From NCBI GenBank assembly GCA_031423495.1, contig JANPFP010000003.1, forward strand, positions 6,361-70,360: DNA of 64,000 nt, read 5' to 3'. The position numbers and the translations under genes were made by a program. How positions within the stretch are numbered: the first letter of the stretch is position 1; every line of letters begins with the position of its first letter. Of this stretch, positions 57,805-64,000 are shown piece by piece. The DNA comes from JACPYM01 sp031423495 (GTDB lineage: Bacteria; Acidobacteriota; Blastocatellia; RBC074). The notes beneath the pieces were generated by a model that was given only the letters and a program-made list of their open reading frames with translations, did no database searches and was not told where the DNA came from.

Positions 57805-59430
57805 ATGGCCTTGAAACTTACTGTTGGGACGATCACTGATCGTGGATTGAATCCAAAACGTCAGGCGAATGAAGACCGCTTGCTGTCATTGCCGCAAGCC
57901 AAACTTTTTCTCGTCGCCGATGGCGTAGGCGGGCGCAAAGGTGGACAAGTCGCCAGCCAGACCGTCGCCGATGTTTTCAAAAACGCTTTTGAAGACGGAC
58001 GCGGCGGCAACGATATGTTGGCGGCGCTCAAGCAAACGATCACCATTTGCAACCGCAGCATTTACGATTCGTCGAGCGAGATTGCCGAGTTACGCGGCAT
58101 GGCGACGACGGTGGCACTGGTCGCGGCGATGACCGATTCGCGCGCCATCGTCGGCCACGTAGGCGACAGTCGCGTTTATCGTTTTGACGGCAAAGACTTG
58201 ATCGGCGAGACGGCGGATCACAGTGAAGTCAGCGACGCGATTCGCGCCGGACTGATTACGCCCGCGCAGGCCGCGCACCATCCGCGCCGCAACGTCATCA
58301 ATCGCGCCGTCGGAGCCGAGCAGGAAGTCGAAGCCGATTTCAAAATCGTACCGCTCAACGACAAGACCAGCTTTTTGCTATGCAGCGACGGCATCACGCG
58401 CCACCTCAGCGACGCCGAACTCACCGACCTGTTGCGCGCGAATGCGCATCCGCAAAAAGTTTGCGACCGGATGAAAGACATTTGCTTCGAGCGCGGCGCT
58501 GAAGACAACCTCACCGCCGTCGTCGTGGATTTCGGCGAACGCAACTACCGCGAACTGCCTGCGCGTCAACCTTCTGGCAAAGCCGCCGCGACAGCGAACG
58601 GCGCTCCGCCCAATCGCGGACGCATTGAAGTCGAAGTCCCAGGGCAGGATTCCATGCCGCCGATCACCGGCCCGCTGAAGGCTCCGAAAAACGCCGCCGT
58701 CAGCGGCAGGCTCACCATGCTCGAAATGCCTGCGTTCGAACCTGAACCGCGCACACCGAGCATGGAAGCCGCTGTCGGTAGCATGCCCAGCATGTTCGCC
58801 GCTGACCGCAAAGCGAACGCGCAAACTTCCAGTGCCGCAGCCGTCAACGAAAACAAAGGCAGCAGCAATATCAGTTTTTGGGACAAGTCAGCCGATAAGA
58901 AATTGGACGGCTCGTCGTCAGCCGGACGCGCGCCCGAATCTGTCGCGTCGTCTGCTTCAAGAGGACGCGATTCGCTGACGGGGCGCGATTACATTGTCGT
59001 GTTTTTCTATCTGGCCTTGCTGGCGGCGGCCTTCGGCTTCGGACGTTATTTTGATGAAGTCGTCGGCTGGGTTACGGGCGAACCTGTAGCGACAACCGAA
59101 CGTAATGCTGCGGGCAAGGCAGTGAGTGTAGACGCCGACTTGATGGCTGCGCGCCAGCTTTTCAACGCCGGACGTTTCGACGCCGCACAAAAGCAATTTG
59201 AATCGCTTGTCGCTAAAGCGCCCGGCAACGCGCACTACCAACTCGGACTCGGCGCGGCGTTGGCCGAAGCGGGCAAATCCGCCGAAGCCCTGAAACTCTT
59301 GCAGGAAGCGGTGCGGCTCGATCCGAAACTGTCAGAAGGTTATGTGCGCTTGGCGATGGTTTATTCCGCGTTGAAAGATCAGAAGAATGCGGATGATGCG
59401 TTGCGGCGCGCGGCGGCACTTGCGCAATAG
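57805..59430 (+). CDS. PP2C-type Ser/Thr phosphatase with membrane segment and TPRs
   Basis: 541 residues. PP2C motifs: PKRQANEDRLLSLPQAKLFL, VADGVGGRKGG, IVGHVGDSRVYRFDGK, LLCSDGITRHLSDAEL and EDNLTAVVVDF in the first 250. A long linker, one membrane segment near 394-415 (IVVFFYLALLAAAFGFGRYF) and three TPR units at the C-terminus (AAEAGKSAEALKLLQEAVRL DPKLSEGYVRLA). The TPRs are outside the membrane. It is the second PP2C phosphatase of the region and the likely partner of the nearby kinases (PstP-like). Confidence 0.9.
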   Translation: MALKLTVGTITDRGLNPKRQANEDRLLSLPQAKLFLVADGVGGRKGGQVASQTVADVFKNAFEDGRGGNDMLAALKQTITICNRSIYDSSSEIAELRGMATTVALVAAMTDSRAIVGHVGDSRVYRFDGKDLIGETADHSEVSDAIRAGLITPAQAAHHPRRNVINRAVGAEQEVEADFKIVPLNDKTSFLLCSDGITRHLSDAELTDLLRANAHPQKVCDRMKDICFERGAEDNLTAVVVDFGERNYRELPARQPSGKAAATANGAPPNRGRIEVEVPGQDSMPPITGPLKAPKNAAVSGRLTMLEMPAFEPEPRTPSMEAAVGSMPSMFAADRKANAQTSSAAAVNENKGSSNISFWDKSADKKLDGSSSAGRAPESVASSASRGRDSLTGRDYIVVFFYLALLAAAFGFGRYFDEVVGWVTGEPVATTERNAAGKAVSVDADLMAARQLFNAGRFDAAQKQFESLVAKAPGNAHYQLGLGAALAEAGKSAEALKLLQEAVRLDPKLSEGYVRLAMVYSALKDQKNADDALRRAAALAQ

Positions 59431-59458
59431 CAACGCGAGAGCATTAAAGCAAAACGTA

Positions 59459-59701
59459 ATGATGCAAATAACGATGTGTCCGACTTGCCTAATCGATAAA
59501 ATCGAAAAGGTGTGTCGTAATTGGACGGACGAGGTAGAAAACACGAGTTACACCGTACCGAATCTGGAATATTACGAATGCCCAAACTGCGGTGAGAAAA
59601 TTTATGACCGGGCGGCGATGCAAAAGATTGAATCGTACTCTCCCGCCTTCGCCAAAAAGGCGAAAACGAGAAGTCGCCTGGCGCAACGAAAAGCAGCCTG
59701 A
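59459..59701 (+). CDS. YgiT/MqsA-type zinc-finger protein
   Basis: 80 residues from ATG 59459; the longer frame overlaps the phosphatase gene. MCPTCLIDKIEKVCRNWTDE and ECPNCGEKIYDRAAMQKIES give CxxC...CxxC, the zinc-binding N-domain of MqsA-type antitoxins, without their C-terminal helix-turn-helix. The C-terminus is basic (KKAKTRSRLAQRKAA). The usual MqsR-type or DUF4258 toxin is not beside it, so it is an orphan. Confidence 0.72.
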   Translation: MMQITMCPTCLIDKIEKVCRNWTDEVENTSYTVPNLEYYECPNCGEKIYDRAAMQKIESYSPAFAKKAKTRSRLAQRKAA

Positions 59702-59724
59702 CCAACGCACTCCGCACTTCACTT

Positions 59725-61305
59725 ATGCCTGAACTGAAGCTGGAAAATAGTTTGGTGGATGATCGTTATGCGGTGCGTGAACGGCTCACTTGGGGCAGCT
59801 ACGCCGAAATCTGGATAGCGCGCGATCAGCAAACTACGCGCGAAGTCGTTCTCAAAACGCTCAACACCAGCTTGCAGGGTACGCCTGACCCTGACCTCGA
59901 ACGCACGCTCGTCGAGAACTTTCAAAACGAAGCCATCGCTCTCGATCAAGTGCGGCATCCGCATGTGATCTTGCGTATGGGACACGGTACGGCGGCGGAT
60001 TTGCGCGGCGTGCCGTTTCATTATCTCGTACTCGAATACATGCCCGGCGGCGATTTGGCGCAATGGTGTCGCGGACAGGCGGGTAATCGCCTGTCGCTCG
60101 AACGCGCGCTGTCCTACCTTCAGCAGGCTTGCGAAGCCCTCGCTTTCGCACATCAGCAAGGCATCATTCACCGCGACCTCAAGCCGAATAATTTTTTGCT
60201 GAGTGCCGATCATCAAACGCTCAAGATCGCCGACTTCGGCGTAGCCAAACTCAAAGCAGGCGACGCCTCTGAAATCACGCGCGTCGGTACGAACGCTTAT
60301 GCTCCGCCCGAACATCATCCCGATGAAAAAGGAAACATCACGCGCGTAGAGCGTCTCACCGCCGCCGCCGATATTTATTCGCTGGCGAAAACTGTTTACA
60401 CCTTGTTGTGCGGACGCACGCCGAGCGCCTTTGTCTGCCAGCCCGTGACGGCGTTGTCAGACGAACTCAAAAACGAATTATGGGCTGCGCCGTTGTTGCG
60501 CGTGTTGGAACGCGCTACGGCAACTGAAGCGTCAGCGCGGCACGCTTCGATCATTGAATTCTGGAGCGACCTCGCCAGCGTCGCTGCGTTGGGCAACACC
60601 GCCACTGACGAAGAGACGCAAGTACGCCCGCGCTTGAATGTGGATGCTTTCAACGTGCCTACGCGACCAGATATGCCCGCGTTCAATCCGACACTGGCAA
60701 GTACTTCCGGCGCAGTGGCTATCGCGGCAACGGCTACGCTTGAAGCTGTGCCGCCAATGGTTGCGGCGGTGCCAGTCGCCAACGGACATCACGCACCCGT
60801 TAAAGAGTTTGGCGGACGCAAGTTCACCGTGGACTTGCCCAATGTCGAGCTTACGCCTGTCGCTAAGCTCATAGCCGCGCCGCCCGCGCCCAAGTCCATC
60901 GGCACCGCGAAACCATCTGTCGCCCCTGTTGCTGCGTGGCGAAAAGCTGTGACGCCAAACGTGCGCCGCCGCTTGTTTCCCGTGCTGCTGGCCGCAGCGT
61001 TATTGGGCGTAATCGTGACGGTCTATCAGCAAGTTCGGCGCAACGGCGTACCTGTCGCGTTCGGCCAGCCCGGCCAAATCGAGGTGCTGCGCGAAAAGCT
61101 CAACGTCCGCGTAGGGCCGAGCCAACAGACGATGGTGTTGGGCGTGATCGCGCGCGATTCGCGGCATCGCGTACTTGAAGGCGGCGAGCAAGGTTGGCTG
61201 CGCATCGAAGTCAGCCAATGGGACATTTCAGAGCCGCATCAAAACGAGCGGCAAGGGTGGATTTATTTGCCCGGCAATGCGAAAGTGACCGCGCGTCGTT
61301 GGTAG
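59725..61305 (+). CDS. Ser/Thr protein kinase with C-terminal SH3-like domain
   Basis: 526 residues. Kinase domain to about 290: VRERLTWGSYAEIWIARD (P-loop with fewer glycines), Lys in EVVLKTLN, HQQGIIHRDLKPNNFLL, KIADFGVAKLK, YAPPEHHPDE and ADIYSLAKTVYTLL. A long Ala/Pro/Val linker, one membrane segment near 413-436 (LFPVLLAAALLGVIVTVYQQ) and a bacterial SH3-like domain (about 447-520: LREKLNVRVGPSQQTMVLGV, GWIYLPGNAKV). SH3 parts bind cell-wall peptides, so this kinase may sense the envelope. It is followed by the FHA gene. Confidence 0.9.
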   Translation: MPELKLENSLVDDRYAVRERLTWGSYAEIWIARDQQTTREVVLKTLNTSLQGTPDPDLERTLVENFQNEAIALDQVRHPHVILRMGHGTAADLRGVPFHYLVLEYMPGGDLAQWCRGQAGNRLSLERALSYLQQACEALAFAHQQGIIHRDLKPNNFLLSADHQTLKIADFGVAKLKAGDASEITRVGTNAYAPPEHHPDEKGNITRVERLTAAADIYSLAKTVYTLLCGRTPSAFVCQPVTALSDELKNELWAAPLLRVLERATATEASARHASIIEFWSDLASVAALGNTATDEETQVRPRLNVDAFNVPTRPDMPAFNPTLASTSGAVAIAATATLEAVPPMVAAVPVANGHHAPVKEFGGRKFTVDLPNVELTPVAKLIAAPPAPKSIGTAKPSVAPVAAWRKAVTPNVRRRLFPVLLAAALLGVIVTVYQQVRRNGVPVAFGQPGQIEVLREKLNVRVGPSQQTMVLGVIARDSRHRVLEGGEQGWLRIEVSQWDISEPHQNERQGWIYLPGNAKVTARRW

Positions 61306-61317
61306 TGAAATTTAAGA

Positions 61318-61390
61318 GGCAGGCAGGAAAAAAGGGGCAGGAAAAAACAATAGCCTTAGAAATTTTCCTGCCCTTTTTTTCCTGCCTGCC
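61318..61390. repeat. Long inverted repeat between kinase and FHA genes
   Basis: Arms of about 28 bp (GGCAGGCAGG, A-run, GGGGCAGGAAAA and its partner) with one mismatch around a 17-bp centre. It may act as a transcript end for the kinase gene, but the T-runs lie inside the stem. Confidence 0.75.
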
Positions 61391-61413
61391 AAAAACTGAA
61401 ACTGTTAAACGTT

Positions 61414-62250
61414 ATGCCGATAGGAAATTTGCTCAACGATTTTCGCAAGTGGCTCGATGGCGAAGAGGCTGCGACCTTCAAGACCGAAGAGCAGCAGCCC
61501 AAGCCGCGTCGCGCGTTGGAAGAGTTTCTCGTCTCCATCGCGCGCGAAATAGAAACCGTGATGCAACGCGAAATGTTCACTCCGCCAGGCGGGCCGACTT
61601 ACATCCCGCGCGAATACCTCGTATTCTTGAGCCGCGAAGACGACACCGAATGGCAGGGCGATAAGCGCGAAGGCTTGCAACGCGGCCTCTTTCACGTGCT
61701 GTCAGAGCGCGCGCAGGAATTGGTCGGCAAGCAGGATTTGCAAACCAAAACTTTCGCGGTTGAGTTGCGCGTAGACGGTACGCTCGAAAAAGGAAAGTTT
61801 CGCGTACAGCCCGTGTGGGACAGTTCTGCGCCTAAGACTGAAGTCAAACCGCGCCGCAAACTCGAACCGGTAGTTGAGCAACCGGTGAATTCATTGCCGA
61901 CGGCGATTGACCCTGAAGCCGAAGCGACGATTGTGCGTCCGCGCAATGCGTTGTTCGCGGTTGAATACGCGCTGAACGGCGTGACAGAGACGGTGAAGTT
62001 TTTTCAGCCAGCGATTTCCATCGGACGCGGCTCGAAAGATTTTCCGGTGGACTTACGGCTCAAAGACGATCTCGAAATTAGTCGCCGACAGGCTACGTTG
62101 ACGCGCGATGCTGACGGCAACTTCACTTTGCTGTGCGAAGGCCGCAATCCCGTCGAGATCGAAGGCGACGAGATACTGCAAGGCGCGAGTGCGCCCGTCG
62201 TTCCCGGTCAGTCGTTCAAGATCGGTACTTATGAATTGAAGATTGTTTGA
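61414..62250 (+). CDS. FhaA-like FHA-domain protein
   Basis: 278 residues. The N-terminal 135 resemble the FhaA N-domain (DUF3662-type): LLNDFRKWLDGEEAATFK, SIAREIETVMQREMFTPPGG, YIPREYLVFLSREDDTEW. A Lys/Pro/Val linker leads to a C-terminal FHA domain: ISIGRGSKDFPVDLRLKDDL, EISRRQATLTRDADGNFTL and SFKIGTYELKIV, with the Arg, Ser/Arg and Asn of the phosphothreonine pocket (SIGRG, ISRRQ). It reads threonine phosphorylation made by the nearby kinases, as FhaA does beside PknB and RodA in actinobacteria. Confidence 0.82.
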   Translation: MPIGNLLNDFRKWLDGEEAATFKTEEQQPKPRRALEEFLVSIAREIETVMQREMFTPPGGPTYIPREYLVFLSREDDTEWQGDKREGLQRGLFHVLSERAQELVGKQDLQTKTFAVELRVDGTLEKGKFRVQPVWDSSAPKTEVKPRRKLEPVVEQPVNSLPTAIDPEAEATIVRPRNALFAVEYALNGVTETVKFFQPAISIGRGSKDFPVDLRLKDDLEISRRQATLTRDADGNFTLLCEGRNPVEIEGDEILQGASAPVVPGQSFKIGTYELKIV

Positions 62251-62325
62251 GAAGCAAAGCCAATGTAGCTTTGTTGCCCCGCCCTTTATCGGTGACAGCT
62301 TGCCGAATCCAATTTTCCGTTGCAC

Positions 62326-62389
62326 GTAGTCCCGCCTTCAGGCGGAATCTGCGTGATGACCGAGCGATTCCGCCTGAAGGCGGGACTAC
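62326..62389. repeat. REP-like 24-bp inverted repeat
   Basis: Arms 62326-62349 and 62366-62389 pair perfectly around 16 bp. Each arm itself contains the palindrome CCGCCTTCAGGCGG. A single arm of the same family is at 14464-14490. It lies before the last protein gene of the window. Confidence 0.85.
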
Positions 62390-62415
62390 ATGCTCTCAAA
62401 AGGAGATTACTAGCG

Positions 62416-63594
62416 ATGCCGTCTATCCGTAACTTTTACATCAGCCTCTTTTTGCTGATCGCGTTGTTCGTTCCTGCGGTTTCGGCGCAAGCCATCATCG
62501 AACCGCCGAAAGATAAAACCGTACAGGCCGCGCCGCCGGTCAAACTCAGCGAGTTCGGTGCGTTAAGCGCGCGGCTGTCAGAAAAAGCAGGCTATTTCGG
62601 TTCGGACAATCTCGTCTCGAACGAACTTTCTTACCTGCATCCGCTGGGCAAGCTCAAAGAGATGAACGTGTCGGGCGGCGTTTATATTGGCGTAGGCCCC
62701 GATCAGAATTACAGCTACATCGCGCAGATCAAGCCGAAGCTCGTGTTGCAGGTTGACATTCGCCGCGATGCGCAATTGCAGCATTTGCTTTACAAGGCGC
62801 TGTTTATGATGGCGAGCAGCCGCGTCGAATATCTGTCTTATCTGTGCGCGCGTCCGTTGCCCAAAGACCACAAAAAATGGACGGATAAAACCATCCGCGA
62901 TTTGGTTGAATACTTCGACCGCACGCCGCAAGACCCCAAGCTGGTGGAAAAACTCAAAGCCGACGTGCTGAAAAAAGTGCAATCCTTCGGCATGGATTTG
63001 CAGCCGCGCGAACTCGAAACCATCGCCGAAATCCATCACGCCTTTTATGAAGATTGCCTCGAAGTGCGTTACACGATTCGTGATCGCAATACGGGACGCT
63101 TCTTTCCGGCCTTTCGTGAATTGCTGCTCGAAAAAGATTTGGACGGCAACTATCGCAACTACATGGCAAACGAGGCGGATTGGCAGGTACTCAAGCAATT
63201 GCACGATCAAAACAAAATCGTACCCGTCACGGCTGACCTCTCAGGCGTCAAGGCCATCAAGGAAATCGGCGCTTACCTAAAAGAGATCAACGAAAAGGTC
63301 GCGGCCTTTTATGTCTCAAACGTAGAGTTTTATCTGTGGCGTTACAACACCTTTGATCGTTGGGTAGACAACCTCAAGGCGCTGCCGATTGACTCGAAAA
63401 GCGTCATCATTCGCAGCTATTTCAACTACGCCTATTACACCAACCCGCATCCGCAAACGATAGACAACTCTTTCAGTGTGCAATTGCTGCAAACCATTGA
63501 GAGTTTGATTCAGGATCAGGCCGAACGCGGCTACGATTCTTATTATGAAATGGCTACGCGGCGCAGCCTTGAGCTACAGCATCGTCAGCCTTAA
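62416..63594 (+). CDS. Exported protein of unknown function
   Basis: 392 residues from ATG 62416 (AAGGAG eleven bases upstream); a longer open frame runs through the REP element. A signal peptide (FYISLFLLIALFVPAVSAQ) precedes a soluble protein with conserved-looking text: FGSDNLVSNELSYLHPLGKL, GGVYIGVGPDQNYSYIAQIK, PKLVLQVDIRRDAQLQHLLY and PIDSKSVIIRSYFNYAYY. The start of this text resembles a Rossmann-type motif, but I cannot name a family with confidence. It stands between FHA and tRNA genes with its own REP-flanked leader. Probably periplasmic. Confidence 0.6.
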   Translation: MPSIRNFYISLFLLIALFVPAVSAQAIIEPPKDKTVQAAPPVKLSEFGALSARLSEKAGYFGSDNLVSNELSYLHPLGKLKEMNVSGGVYIGVGPDQNYSYIAQIKPKLVLQVDIRRDAQLQHLLYKALFMMASSRVEYLSYLCARPLPKDHKKWTDKTIRDLVEYFDRTPQDPKLVEKLKADVLKKVQSFGMDLQPRELETIAEIHHAFYEDCLEVRYTIRDRNTGRFFPAFRELLLEKDLDGNYRNYMANEADWQVLKQLHDQNKIVPVTADLSGVKAIKEIGAYLKEINEKVAAFYVSNVEFYLWRYNTFDRWVDNLKALPIDSKSVIIRSYFNYAYYTNPHPQTIDNSFSVQLLQTIESLIQDQAERGYDSYYEMATRRSLELQHRQP

Positions 63595-63614
63595 AAGTAT
63601 TTTCGCTCAACCCC

Positions 63615-63642
63615 TTGACAGAAAGTGACTGGCGCATACAAT
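63615..63642 (+). promoter_or_regulatory. Sigma-70 promoter of the initiator tRNA
   Basis: TTGACA (63615-63620), 16 bp, TACAAT (63637-63642), 16 bp before the tRNA. A near-perfect match for both boxes. Confidence 0.8.
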
Positions 63643-63657
63643 GCGCGTTCGCTTTAA

Positions 63658-63731
<74 letters not shown>

Positions 63732-63737
63732 TAAAGA

Positions 63738-63779
63738 AAAAGGCCGGAAGCAAAAAACTTCCGGCCTTTTCTTTTGTTT
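63738..63779 (+). terminator. Terminator of the initiator tRNA
   Basis: A 13-bp stem AAAAGGCCGGAAG / CTTCCGGCCTTTT with a 7-nt loop, followed by CTTTTGTTT. Confidence 0.93.
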
Positions 63780-64000
63780 CGCTATTCATCGGCTTATGAA
63801 CTTCAGTTTGCTCGCTGTGGCAGCGGCGAAGGATCGCGCCAACAGGTTTGGGAACCTGTGCTTAGCTCGACTTTGTACAAGATCAGTGTGAGTAACAGAC
63901 GGCTTGAGCCAATCGAGTCAAGTCCGCCGCTGGAATTAACCGCACATCAAGGTCGTGCGGTGATGTTGAATAATTGAAATTGCCCCATAAATGGCGGCGA
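63780..64000. other. Unassigned end of the window
   Basis: No supported gene. A 67-codon frame from 63774 to 63977 overlaps the terminator tail and has no ribosome site or family text. Confidence 0.35.

Noticed and set aside
63774..63977. 67-codon frame at the window end
   Set aside because: Begins in the terminator tail of the initiator tRNA; no supporting signal.

Overview
This 64 kb window looks like a chromosomal segment of a Gram-negative, high-GC bacterium, most likely an acidobacterium (Blastocatellia-like). That is an inference from gene content: carboxypeptidase-regulatory TonB receptors, a large sortilin/BNR-propeller exported protein, LytS/LytTR regulators, many Ser/Thr kinases and PP2C phosphatases, and an rplM-rpsI-rpsB-tsf-pyrH-frr block. 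No 16S rRNA is present to confirm it.

Layout. 1-8.6 kb is a metal (probably copper) handling locus: the end of a TolC-type channel, two multicopper oxidases, a BNR protein, a histidine kinase with its sigma-54 activator, and small exported proteins. Between 6276 and 6423 two back-to-back sigma-54 promoter motifs face the divergent genes, which ties the activator to its likely targets. 9.2-14.4 kb holds a giant multi-PAS/GAF hybrid kinase with a LOV-like PAS and a zeta-like P-loop gene pair. 14.5-20.6 kb holds manC, a TonB receptor, mutY (C-terminus frameshifted by a 14-bp tandem duplication) and a receiver-PP2C phosphatase. 20.6-21.7 kb is a non-coding region with six tandem two-hairpin modules whose stems covary, preceded on the minus strand by a good sigma-70 promoter. 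This is the best candidate for an undescribed element. 21.7-26.9 kb is translation and UMP kinase genes with clear terminators. 27-37 kb is mixed: a DUF3142-like protein, a LytS/LytR pair, a TPR protein, a decayed moaD, a GIY-YIG-like protein, a sortilin-like propeller protein and a SprT-like metallopeptidase.

37.24-45.8 kb is a degraded prophage or island inserted at the 3' end of a tRNA-Asn gene, with an imperfect 47-bp copy of the tRNA end at the far side. Its integrase, repressor-like gene, excisionase-like gene, primase, tail chaperone and tape-measure gene all carry frameshifts, in-frame stops or deletions. A BrnT/BrnA module is still intact, and a textbook -1 slippery heptamer survives at the G/GT tail-chaperone junction. 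A 70-bp AAC microsatellite ends the tape-measure remnant.

46.3-63.6 kb is an envelope and signalling region: an ECF sigma factor with its zinc-finger anti-sigma, an O-antigen ligase-like protein, PP2C phosphatases, a PLP enzyme, an HD-like protein, two Ser/Thr kinases, a RelE/ParE-type pair, FtsW/RodA, a YgiT-type zinc finger and an FhaA-like FHA protein. The kinase, phosphatase, FHA and RodA set resembles the actinobacterial pknAB-pstP-rodA-fhaA cell-shape cluster. The window closes with an initiator tRNA-Met that has its own promoter and terminator.
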